Assembly: GCA_910583745.1 (NCBI GenBank)
Contig: CAJTZC010000003.1
Span: 28,418 to 92,417, forward strand
Source of the DNA: an uncultured Bacilli bacterium
GTDB taxonomy: Bacteria; Bacillota_I; Bacilli_A; RF39; UBA660
DNA: 64,000 nt
Direction: 5' to 3'
Shown here: positions 1 to 8,253 of the stretch, piece after piece
How positions within the stretch are numbered: position 1 is the stretch's first letter
Layout of the letters: every line of letters begins with the position of its first letter
Translations under genes and position numbers: made by a program
The notes under the pieces: generated by a model
What the model saw: the letters and a program-made list of their open reading frames with translations, nothing else
What the model was told of the DNA's origin: nothing
Databases searched by the model: none

Positions 1-116
1 CGTTTTTAATTTGCTCAATAAAAGATTAAGTGGGAATAAACATTGAAAATTTAATAATTGTTTTCGATTCAATTTGTAACTTTCAGAAAACTGAAAAGAA
101 AGGATATGAGTCATAA

Positions 117-1211
117 ATGAATAAATATAAAGTATATGTATATGCAATTTGTAAGAATGAAGAAAAACATATTAAAAGATGGTACGAAAGTATGAAAGAA
201 GCGGATGATATATTTGTTCTAGATACTGGGTCAACTGACGACTCAGTTAAATTGCTAAAAAGTCTCGGCATTCATGTCGTCAGTAAAAAATACGAACACT
301 TTACGTTTGATGAAGCAAGAAACGATTCTCTCGATTTAGTTCCTCTCGATGCAGACATATGTGTATGCACAGATTTAGATGAAGTTTTGAGTAAAGACTG
401 GCGAAAAGAGTTGGAAAAACATTGGAAAGAGGATACGACTATAGCAAGATATAATATGAACTTCGCTTTCAATCAAAATGGGAGACCTACAAGCACTTAC
501 TATATTAGTAAAATGCATAAGCGAGATAAATACAGATGGTCGCACAAAATTCATGAAGTTTTAGAGTATATTGGAGATGGTATAGAGCAAAAAGTAACGA
601 TAGAAACTCTAAATATCAGTCATTATCCGGATAGGACCAAAGACAGAAGTAGCTATCTAGATTTACTTGAAGCTGCAGTGAAAGAAAATCCAGAGAACGA
701 TAGAGATATGCACTATTTAGGTCGAGAATACATGTATAATAGCGACTGGAATAAATCGATAGATACATTAATTAGACACTTAAATCTAAAATCAGCGACT
801 TGGAGAGAAGAACGCGGTGCCTCTATGAGGTTCATTTCGAGAGGATATATATATATGAAAAGATATGACGAAGCCATCATGTGGTTAGAAAAAGCGACAC
901 AAGAAACTCCCGATATGAGAGAACCGTACATAGAATTAGGTATGCTATATTATAACTTAAAAAAATATAATGAAGCCATAGACTATTTAGAAAAAGGAAT
1001 AGCCATTAAAGAGAAAAGTAATTGCTATATTAACGAAGAATTTGCTTGGAATGATACGCCATATGACATTTTAAGTCTTTGTTATTATTATATAGACGAC
1101 ATAGAAAAAGCAATCGATAACATAACGAAAGCCTTAGAATTAAATCCGAAGAATGAAAGACTGAAAGAAAATAAAAAAATATTTGAAGAAAACAAACGAG
1201 ATAAATGTTAA
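117..1211 (+). CDS. Family 2 glycosyltransferase with C-terminal TPR repeats
   Basis: Predicted cytoplasmic glycosyltransferase that transfers a sugar from a nucleotide sugar to an unknown acceptor. Residues 5-110 look like a GT-A fold: ICKNEEKHIKRW near the start, then LDTGSTDDS (residues 35-43) and a DLDE motif near residue 87 that would bind the metal and nucleotide. From about residue 195 there are tetratricopeptide-like repeats (DMHYLGREYMYN, EAIMWLEKA, EAIDYLEKG, KAIDNITKALELNPKN). This GT2-TPR layout is known from SunS-like and surface-glycan enzymes. AGAAAGGA lies about 13 bases before the ATG. It is alone on this strand, followed by a weak terminator and then insertion-sequence debris. 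The acceptor is unknown. Confidence 0.85.
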   Translation: MNKYKVYVYAICKNEEKHIKRWYESMKEADDIFVLDTGSTDDSVKLLKSLGIHVVSKKYEHFTFDEARNDSLDLVPLDADICVCTDLDEVLSKDWRKELEKHWKEDTTIARYNMNFAFNQNGRPTSTYYISKMHKRDKYRWSHKIHEVLEYIGDGIEQKVTIETLNISHYPDRTKDRSSYLDLLEAAVKENPENDRDMHYLGREYMYNSDWNKSIDTLIRHLNLKSATWREERGASMRFISRGYIYMKRYDEAIMWLEKATQETPDMREPYIELGMLYYNLKKYNEAIDYLEKGIAIKEKSNCYINEEFAWNDTPYDILSLCYYYIDDIEKAIDNITKALELNPKNERLKENKKIFEENKRDKC

Positions 1212-1268
1212 AAATCTATTTCAAAATCATCAATAATTCTGTGTAAAAGGAACAACTCCATGAAGAAC

Positions 1269-1294
1269 GAGTGCTAAAAGACACTCTTTTTTTT
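1269..1294 (+). terminator. Possible intrinsic terminator after the glycosyltransferase gene
   Basis: A short GAGTG/CACTC stem is followed by eight T residues. It lies 58 bases after the stop codon. The stem is only five base pairs, so the call rests mainly on the T tract. Confidence 0.5.
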
Positions 1295-1414
1295 AATCAC
1301 ATAATAACATATAAAATCATAACTCAAAGACCAGATTTAAGTAAATCCGAAGTAAGCACATAAAAGATAACTTTCATTCATAGTTCAATTCCTAAAATTG
1401 AAAGATACGCTCTG

Positions 1415-2590
1415 CTAGATTCTACCCTCAAACATGATGGATAACTCGGCTAAGATTACATCCCAATTTCGATATCTACCTGTCCACTTTTTTGTAATAT
1501 TCCTCACTGAAAGATATAAACATTTCATGAGGGATTCGTCAGTTGGAAAAACCGACTTTGTTTTAGTATATTTTCTAAATTGATGATTTAGAGATTCAAT
1601 CGTATTTGTAGTATACATAATCTTTCTTATTGGTTCAGAATAGGCAAAGAATGGACAGATTGCATCCCAGTTTTCTTCCCAGTATTTAAGAGAGTTAGGA
1701 TATTTAGTTTTCCATTTTTCTTTGATTGTTTGTAAATTGGCATAGCCTTCCTTTTCATTTTTAGCAGTATAAATCGTTTTTAAATCTTCACAGAATACTT
1801 TTAAATCTTTATACGAAATGAACTTTACTTAATTTCTTATCATATGTACTATGCACCTTTGTTGTACTGTTTTTGGATATGCCGCACTTATGGCTTCCTT
1901 TATTCCTGATAGTCCATCTGAACAGATTATCAAGATATCTTTTACTCCTCGATTTTTTAAATCATTCAATACTCCTAGCCAAAATTTAGCTGATTCGTTT
2001 TCTCCTATCCATATTCTTAGTATATCCTTTTTTCCTTCTGAATCTACTCCTAGCACTATTAGGCTGCTTTCTTTACTATCTGATTGTCTTGTCTGACACT
2101 GGAATGTACTGCATCAATGAATACAATCAGATATACACTTTCTAATGGTCTATTCTGCCATTCTCTTATCTCTGGTAATATCTGATTTGTTATGTTGCTT
2201 ACCATCATAGAAGATACTTCTATTCCATATAAATTCTGTATTTGTTCGTTTATCTCTCTTGTCGATAGCCTACGCCCATATAAAGATATTATTTTTTCTT
2301 CGATTCCCGAGATATCTCTTTTATTTTTTGGAACTATTTGAGGTTCAAATTCGCCATTCCGGTCTCGTGGTGTTTCAAACTCAAATTCTCCAAATTCACT
2401 TTTTAGATTTTTCGTTGTTGTTCCATTCCTATAATTTGTTTTTTCGTTTGTTTTATCGTTCTTTTCGTAGCTCATAGAGCTATCGAACTCGGCATTCATC
2501 ATTTCTTGTAATGCATCTTTAAACATATTTTTTAGAGCACTTGATAAATTTCCTGCTGTTTCTATTTCATAGTTCTCTTGTAAAATTTTT
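1415..2590 (-). pseudogene. IS256-family (Mutator-type) transposase, broken
   Basis: Three pieces join into one IS256-type transposase of about 390 residues. The N-terminal piece (2059-2526) has YRNGT, RDRNGEFEP and the first catalytic Asp in VFIDAVH. The middle piece (1829-2056) has the second Asp in CSDGLSGIKEA and QRCIVH. The C-terminal piece (1415-1618) has the catalytic Glu in YTTNTIESLN and KSVFPTDESL. Reading the minus strand by eye, a one-base loss near 2060 shifts the frame after KKAA, and a TAA stop at about 1829-1831 interrupts the frame after HMIRN; the frame then continues as VKFISYKDLK. The first codons near 2580 also look shifted. A clean active copy is therefore excluded. Terminal repeats were not pinned down, but GAGACTCTCATTTACACAGA near 2630 resembles an IS256-type end. 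Confidence 0.85.
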
Positions 2591-2647
2591 CATTTTAAAA
2601 TATCTCCACTTCTATTTTATCATGGAGAGACTCTCATTTACACAGAT

Positions 2648-3005
2648 TTATTTACAGACTCGCCATTCATTTGACTTAATATAGTTACTATCTATAAGTA
2701 AATTAGAGTAGGATTCCGTTTTGATTTTATTTAACATAAATCTCTTTTTCATAGTAAAAATATAAACAAACCAGTCTAAATATTCTTGTAAATGTCTAGC
2801 CGACACACCTCTAAATCTGCTAAACCAAGATTCAAGTTGAGAATGTACTCCATTGATTTCAGATATGTTGAAAACACCATCACAATGAAACCCAGATGGA
2901 ATTGCATTTAATAGTAGTCGATTGTCTTTGCAAAATTCTTGATACGCACTAGCACTATCAGCACTAATCAATTTAGCATTATCTAATTTTTGTCCTAAAC
3001 TTCCT
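2648..3005 (-). pseudogene. IS1595-family (ISXO2-like) transposase, C-terminal fragment
   Basis: About 115 codons of open frame match the end of ISXO2-like transposases: ISADSASAYQEF, then INGVHSQLESWFSRFRGVSA, then LQEYLDWFVYIF. The His-Ser followed by W..FRGVS and YL.WF are typical of the C-terminal part of the DDE domain. The zinc-finger N-terminal half is missing: the frame runs back to a TAG near 3003 and beyond it there is no transposase sequence. The fragment abuts the broken IS256 copy, so this spot has received insertion sequences more than once. Confidence 0.75.
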
Positions 3006-3132
3006 TTCTACAATTTTGATTTGGCTATATTTATTATAACATACTTTTTTCTTTTTTCAGTCATAATGTTGAACACAACATTAAAGAAAAAAAGACTGAT
3101 GAAAAATTAAGAAATTAATTTTTCAATAGCCT

Positions 3133-3585
3133 CTATTTGTTCATTTCTTTTACTAGCAATTGACCTTCTAAAAGATAGATGATGTCATTTTCGCGAAGTA
3201 ATTTATCACGGTTTATTCCTAGGACGTTGGATACACTGTCGAGAGTATCTCCCTCTTTTGTGATGTAGTAGCTGTAATTTGGCTTCGGTATCATGATAAG
3301 TTGGTCTGGATAAATATAGTCTGAATAGTTTAGACCATTGAGACTCGCTAGCAATTCTGGATTTATATTGTATTTTCTTGCGATTTCGTAGATACTGTCT
3401 CCCTTTTGCACTCTGTAATATTCAAAGTATTTTTTTGACGTCTCCGGAACGATGATTTCGTTGCGGTCGAGCAAATAGGAATCATTTAGATTGTTGATAA
3501 TTCTCAAGTTTTCAACAGTCGTCCCAAATTTTTCTGCGAGAGACTCTAGGGTTTCTCCACCTTGAATTCTGTATAAATTGTACAT
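3133..3585 (-). CDS. Triple LysM-domain protein
   Basis: A 150-residue protein made almost wholly of three LysM modules, which bind N-acetylglucosamine chains in peptidoglycan. The first starts at YNLYRIQGGETLESLAEKFG, the second at YRVQKGDSIYEIARKY, the third at YYITKEGDTLDSVSNVLG. There is no signal peptide or membrane segment. The ATG at 3585 is preceded by GGGAGTGG; an upstream in-frame ATG at 3624 has no such site. Small LysM proteins without secretion signals are known from spore coat and cortex (SafA-like), where they are put in place from the mother cell, and that fits a spore former. The spore role is an inference. Confidence 0.8.
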   Translation of the reverse strand: MYNLYRIQGGETLESLAEKFGTTVENLRIINNLNDSYLLDRNEIIVPETSKKYFEYYRVQKGDSIYEIARKYNINPELLASLNGLNYSDYIYPDQLIMIPKPNYSYYITKEGDTLDSVSNVLGINRDKLLRENDIIYLLEGQLLVKEMNK

Positions 3586-3627
3586 ATAACCACTCCCAAT
3601 ATAAGGTATGTGAAAAAAGTACAAGTG

Positions 3628-4770
3628 TTAATATAAGTAAATTGCGTTGAGGGAATTGAACGCCCATTCACTGTAAGTGAGCAGTAAAACTTCCCCATAC
3701 TTCGGCGAGTATTCGTACAATTTATCTTTTACCAAGTAGTAGACTTTCTCTCCTCTTTGGGCGACTATGCTGCTTATAGGTTGTTTGCTTACGACGATTT
3801 TTTCTTTGGAACCATAATACTGGAGTACCAATTTGTCGTCTTGTATTTTATAGATATAGTTTTCTTTTTTTTCAAAAGTGTATTCTTTGGAACTGAGCTT
3901 TGTGACACTTACGTCTTTCCAATCTTCTAGATAGACTTTGCCCATCTTGTCTTTGGTGACGATTTCCATTTTCTTCTTTTTAGGGTTTAAGGCATACTCT
4001 ACTTCGTTTTTTCTATCGAACAAGTAAATCTTTCCCTCGTAGTCACCTAAGTAATAGGAGTTGTAGCTGATTTCAAAGTCGAGTTTCCATTCTGTAAGGG
4101 AACCTTTTTTGAAATTGAAGATAAAAAGTGTATCAAACGAGTATTCTTGGTCGTAGTTCGGCGTCAAAACGTACTCATCGAGTTGGTAAGATAATTTGTT
4201 GTAATAGGATTCGTTTTGCAGAAATGTCGGTCCAGAATCGCCATAGGTATCGCCTTTCGCTTTTTCACCAGATAGGGAAATGTAGCCCTTGTGAGCCCAT
4301 ATGAGAAATTTTAACCCATTCGTCGCGTTTAGAGAGATATTTTTGTAGGTACTCTGTTGTCTCTTTACTTTTGGTCTTTCATAAAAATCGGAGTTGTCAC
4401 TCTCTAGCAAAGCGATGTCTATTTTTTGGCCGTCTTTGGAACACTGTGGATAAAGTTCGAGTTTTGCACTGTGCGGATAGATGCAGTGTTCTTTCTCTTC
4501 CTTCTCTTCAAAGACATCTATTCTCTCTATCAGGTTCTTTTTCCCTACATATTTATGTGTGGAAATCGTCTCATAACTCTCGTTGTCTTTCTCCATCTTG
4601 AAATGATATCTCTTCAATTCTCTGTCATAAGATTCTGTGATTTTGAAATTGTCGACTGTGTATTCTATCGAATAATTCTTTTCTCTAGTCAGAAAAAACG
4701 TCAAAATCATCGCTAAAATTATGATAAAAACTAGAACCATTGTGAGTAAAATCTTTTTCTTTTTTTTCAC
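3628..4770 (-). CDS. Membrane-anchored protein of unknown function with large outside domain
   Basis: The protein has a short Lys-rich N-terminus, one hydrophobic segment (about residues 8-27, ILLTMVLVFIIILAMILTFF) and some 350 polar, Tyr- and Lys-rich residues predicted outside the cell. Repeated short beta-like stretches such as KIYLFDRKNEVEYAL and KVYYLVKDKLYEY suggest a beta-propeller-like fold, but no family was recognised. A GTG start at 4770 follows AAGGTG with six bases between; the longer TTG start at 4791 would overlap a terminator. The LysM gene follows closely, so the two may share a transcript. Confidence 0.6.
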   Translation of the reverse strand: MKKKKKILLTMVLVFIIILAMILTFFLTREKNYSIEYTVDNFKITESYDRELKRYHFKMEKDNESYETISTHKYVGKKNLIERIDVFEEKEEKEHCIYPHSAKLELYPQCSKDGQKIDIALLESDNSDFYERPKVKRQQSTYKNISLNATNGLKFLIWAHKGYISLSGEKAKGDTYGDSGPTFLQNESYYNKLSYQLDEYVLTPNYDQEYSFDTLFIFNFKKGSLTEWKLDFEISYNSYYLGDYEGKIYLFDRKNEVEYALNPKKKKMEIVTKDKMGKVYLEDWKDVSVTKLSSKEYTFEKKENYIYKIQDDKLVLQYYGSKEKIVVSKQPISSIVAQRGEKVYYLVKDKLYEYSPKYGEVLLLTYSEWAFNSLNAIYLY

Positions 4771-4789
4771 GTCATACACCTTCTTTACC

Positions 4790-4816
4790 AAAAAACGACT
4801 CTACTTGGTAGAATCG
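4790..4816 (-). terminator. Intrinsic terminator overlapping the stop of the PH-domain gene
   Basis: On the minus strand CGATTCTAC, loop CAA and GTAGAGTCG form a nine-pair stem with one G-U, followed by six T residues. It separates the thioredoxin/PH pair from the downstream anchored-protein gene. Confidence 0.75.
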
Positions 4817-5247
4817 CTTTTTGCATACTGTTTTTTTGCTTCAATCATGAACGATGATATTTGTGTTTCTACCTCTGGAAGCGCTTTTTTATCTAGATTC
4901 GATAGTTCAATCAATTCTTTGACTGTATCTATAGTTACTGCACCCCAAATTAAACTCGAACGCACTTGCATGTCATTGTACATGTCAGGAGTAACGGAAG
5001 TCAGGAAATATCCGAATAACACTCTCTTCTGTCCTATGAGCAGTCTCTCGTTTGTGATTGCTACTATACATGTTTCAAAAAAATCTCCCATTTTTACGTT
5101 CTTTTGTGCCGGGAAAGCATAATTTACGACTTCTCCGGGATTTAAATGTTTTTCGATAATTTCAGCATGTTTTGCTAATCTGTGATGTGTAATCGTCATA
5201 GGATATTTCTTTTTAAATCTCATAACTTGATTGTAAACTGACTCCAT
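4801..5247 (-). CDS. YokE-like bacterial PH-domain protein
   Basis: A 148-residue soluble protein. Residues about 20-115 fit the small bacterial pleckstrin-homology fold: a HLNPGE turn, VAITNERLLIGQKR strands, and a helix DTVKELIELSNL near the end. Such proteins act as adaptors, but the ligand is rarely known. The start codon lies just after the stop of the thioredoxin-like gene (5257), with AAGGAG in that gene's tail, so translation is probably coupled. A terminator overlaps its own stop. Confidence 0.65.
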   Translation of the reverse strand: MESVYNQVMRFKKKYPMTITHHRLAKHAEIIEKHLNPGEVVNYAFPAQKNVKMGDFFETCIVAITNERLLIGQKRVLFGYFLTSVTPDMYNDMQVRSSLIWGAVTIDTVKELIELSNLDKKALPEVETQISSFMIEAKKQYAKSDSTK

Positions 5248-5256
5248 TTTTATCTT

Positions 5257-6114
5257 TTACTCCTTAATCAATCCAACAGTTTTAAGCTTCGTGACTAGCT
5301 CGGTTTCGCCGACATATCCATTAATATAGTCTATTACTTTTCCGTTTTTAGTAAATAGAGTTAATGGTGTACCGAATTCAGCTTCGCTCAACTTCGAATC
5401 TTTCTTCGTCGTTAGACATTCCCCAGGTACTATAAGATTGTCGATTTTTTCCACTTCTTTTTCGTAGGTAAGAATATCTAAATAGTAGATGTCGACTTGG
5501 TAATCGCGAGCCACTTTGTTGTATATGACTTTAAACTGATTGCAATAGAAACATTTTTCTGTTCCTAGTACGGCCATAGTTACTTTCTTCTTATCTTTGA
5601 TGAGTTTCTTGTATTCAGAAGCTGTTGTAAGCTTTTTGAAGTTCGTCATGTCTTCACTCATGTCGTTCGCACTGTCTGCTGATACTATTTCTTTCAGTTT
5701 GTTCGTAGATAGTGAACCGACAACTGTTCTCAATTTTGAACCGTTTCCGACTGTTATGTAAGCCACTTTTTCTTCTGAATCGCCGAATATCTCTCTTTTT
5801 TCATCGTCTGTAAGTGAATCATAGTCTACAAAGTTTGCTACAAATGGTTCACTGGTAGAACGATGTTTGTAAGAAGCAACTATTTCTTGAACGGCTTCTT
5901 TGTTCGCTTCAGCATTTTCGTCACTGTCAGGTGAAACGTATACCAAAGTAAAGTCATAGCCTTCACTCGATGATTCTACCAATTTCGACACATCGGAATA
6001 AGGAATGGTAGCTATCTTTCTATTCGCATACATCTCCATGACAACTGGTATGAATAGTGCTATCACAATCAAACCAATTATTATCGCTTTTACTACGCCT
6101 TTTTTCATAACCAT
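5257..6114 (-). CDS. Membrane-anchored thioredoxin-like protein
   Basis: The N-terminus (VVKAIIIGLIVIALFIPVV) is an uncleaved signal anchor. The C-terminal half (about residues 165-285) is a thioredoxin fold: VTMAVLGTEKCFYCNQFKVI carries a CxxC redox pair, and GTPLTLF holds the cis-proline loop facing it. Residues 40-150 may be a second, degenerate thioredoxin-like domain without cysteines (FTLVYVSPDSDENAEAN). It may therefore handle disulfides at the outer membrane face, although no partner oxidase lies nearby. AGGAGGG precedes the ATG; the third codon (ATGAAAAAA) is an alternative start. Confidence 0.75.
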   Translation of the reverse strand: MVMKKGVVKAIIIGLIVIALFIPVVMEMYANRKIATIPYSDVSKLVESSSEGYDFTLVYVSPDSDENAEANKEAVQEIVASYKHRSTSEPFVANFVDYDSLTDDEKREIFGDSEEKVAYITVGNGSKLRTVVGSLSTNKLKEIVSADSANDMSEDMTNFKKLTTASEYKKLIKDKKKVTMAVLGTEKCFYCNQFKVIYNKVARDYQVDIYYLDILTYEKEVEKIDNLIVPGECLTTKKDSKLSEAEFGTPLTLFTKNGKVIDYINGYVGETELVTKLKTVGLIKE

Positions 6115-6250
6115 ATCTCCCTCCTATAATTCATTTTACATACTTTTTTGGAATAAATCAATTTTTTTCGACTTTTTTTGTGAAGATTTCATCGAATTCG
6201 ACCTAGACGTTAGCCTTTAAATCCTAAGAAACATCTAAAAAGAGAGAGAA

Positions 6251-8242
6251 CTACTCTTCTGCGTATCTCGTGAAGACGTCTTTCATCTCTTTTAAAGTCT
6301 CTTCTGTCCAAATAGGAATATTTAAAGAAACGGCTTTGTCGTACTTGCTTCCAGGACTTTCTCCTACGATGACTGCATCCGTTTTTTTGGAGACACTTTC
6401 GGCTGAAACGCCGCCTAGGGATTCGATGATGGCTTTGAGTTCGTCTCGCGAATATTTTTCAATCGTACCCGTTATGACGAATTTTTTGCCTGTGAATCGT
6501 TCGTCTTCTTTTACTGCTTTTCCTAAATAGTTCATATTGAGGCCTAGTTCTTTTAAGTGCATAATCAGAGATGTGTTCTCTTCTTCTTTAAAATAGGACG
6601 AAATGTTGAAAGCTAAGATGGGGCCGATGTCGTTGATTGCTTTGAGTTCTTCCTCTTCGGCTTGCATGAGCGCCTCCATCGTCTTGTATCTCTTCGCCAA
6701 GATGCGCGCATTTTTTTCTCCTATTCCCTTAATACCTAATGCAAAAATGAGGTTCTCTAAACTGTTTTTCTTCGATTCTTCGATGTTATCGAGAAGTTTG
6801 TTGATGCTCTTTTGTCCGAATCCTTCGAGCTCCATCAATTCTTCTTTTCTCTCGTCTAAGTGGTAGAACGAGGTGAAATCCTCAAGAATTCCCATGTTGT
6901 AGAAGTCTTCGATGATGTTTTCGCCCAAGCCGATGATGTTCATCGCTTTTCTCTCGACGAAATGTATCAGGGCTTCGATGTTTCGCGCGGGACACGTCTC
7001 GTTCGGGCAGAGTAAATCGATTTTGCTCGCCGACTCTATCAGATGTGTACCACATATCGGACAACATTCAATCTTTTCGATGACTTCTGTGTTTTCTCTT
7101 CGTTCAGGGACGTTTCTCACGACCTCCGGTATGACGTCTCCCGCTTTTCGGACGACGACGATGTCGCCTTTTTCTAAGTCTCGTTCGCGAATGAAATCCA
7201 TGTTGTGTAACGTAGCTCTTTTGACCGTGCTTCCCATGATTTTAATCGGTTCTAGGACAGCGTTGGGCGTGATTTGACCCGTTCTTCCGACTGTGAAAAT
7301 GACATCTATCAATTTGGTTTGGACCTCCATAGCGGGGAATTTGTAGGCGATGACCCATTTAGGATATTTCGCCGTCACTCCGAGTTCACTTTGGAGCGCT
7401 AAGTCGTTGACTTTGATGACAATTCCATCGATATCGTACGGCAGAGATGGACGAAGCTCTGTCCATTTTTCGATGTACTCTAAGACTTCGTGGATGTTGT
7501 TCTTTTTCTCTATGTTCGGATTGACTATGAAGCCATTCTCTTTTAAATATTCTAGAGCTTCGTAATGCGTTTTATACGGTGTCTTCGGTACGTGGTAGAA
7601 AAATGCATCTAGCTTTCTCGAAGCGGCTACTTTACTATCGAGCTGTCGGATGCTTCCCGCCGCGGCATTGCGCGGATTTTGAAACAGTGGTTCGCCTTTC
7701 GCTTCTCTCTCTTCGTTTAGAAGTTCGAACGACTTGATGGGCATGTAGATTTCCCCACGAATTTCTATCGAGTCCTTGTTCTTCAACGCGCGAGGTATGG
7801 TCTTAATCGTGCGAACATTGTGGGAAATGTCTTCGCCGATTTGTCCGTCTCCTCGCGTGGCAGCACGTATGAGTTCACCGTTTTCATAGGTGAGGTTGAC
7901 ACTCAATCCGTCGATTTTCAGTTCGCATACGTATTCGACCTCGCCGACTTGTTTTCTTATCTTTTTGTCCCAGTCTATCAGTTCTTCCTCGTTGAAGACA
8001 TCGGCTATGCTCATGAGAGGCGTGACGTGTTTCACTTTTTCAAACTTTGATATGATTTCTCCACCGACTTGTCTTGTGGGGGAATCCTCTCTTATCCAAT
8101 CCGGGTGTTCTTCTTCGATTTTAACGAGTTCATCGTACAAACTGTCGTATTCGATGTCTGTCAATGTCGGATTGTCGAGGGCATAGTATTCATAATTCGC
8201 TTGTTTTAGTTTTTCAACCAATTCGTGATATCTATTTTGCAT
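6251..8242 (-). CDS. ligA: NAD-dependent DNA ligase LigA
   Basis: Seals nicks in DNA during replication and repair, using NAD+ to form an enzyme-AMP intermediate. The 663 residues match the usual LigA length. Visible parts: domain Ia (YYALDNPTLTDIEYDSLYDE), the adenylation motif CELKIDGLS with the catalytic Lys, the OB-fold (GRTGQITPNAVLEPI), a four-Cys zinc site (CCPICGTHL, LLCPNETCPARN), helix-hairpin-helix repeats and a C-terminal BRCT domain (FTGKKFVITGTIEKYSRDE). AAGGAGG lies six bases before the ATG. It sits 11 bases after pcrA, an arrangement common in Bacillota. Confidence 0.97.
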   Translation of the reverse strand: MQNRYHELVEKLKQANYEYYALDNPTLTDIEYDSLYDELVKIEEEHPDWIREDSPTRQVGGEIISKFEKVKHVTPLMSIADVFNEEELIDWDKKIRKQVGEVEYVCELKIDGLSVNLTYENGELIRAATRGDGQIGEDISHNVRTIKTIPRALKNKDSIEIRGEIYMPIKSFELLNEEREAKGEPLFQNPRNAAAGSIRQLDSKVAASRKLDAFFYHVPKTPYKTHYEALEYLKENGFIVNPNIEKKNNIHEVLEYIEKWTELRPSLPYDIDGIVIKVNDLALQSELGVTAKYPKWVIAYKFPAMEVQTKLIDVIFTVGRTGQITPNAVLEPIKIMGSTVKRATLHNMDFIRERDLEKGDIVVVRKAGDVIPEVVRNVPERRENTEVIEKIECCPICGTHLIESASKIDLLCPNETCPARNIEALIHFVERKAMNIIGLGENIIEDFYNMGILEDFTSFYHLDERKEELMELEGFGQKSINKLLDNIEESKKNSLENLIFALGIKGIGEKNARILAKRYKTMEALMQAEEEELKAINDIGPILAFNISSYFKEEENTSLIMHLKELGLNMNYLGKAVKEDERFTGKKFVITGTIEKYSRDELKAIIESLGGVSAESVSKKTDAVIVGESPGSKYDKAVSLNIPIWTEETLKEMKDVFTRYAEE

Positions 8243-8253
8243 CGTAATCCTCC

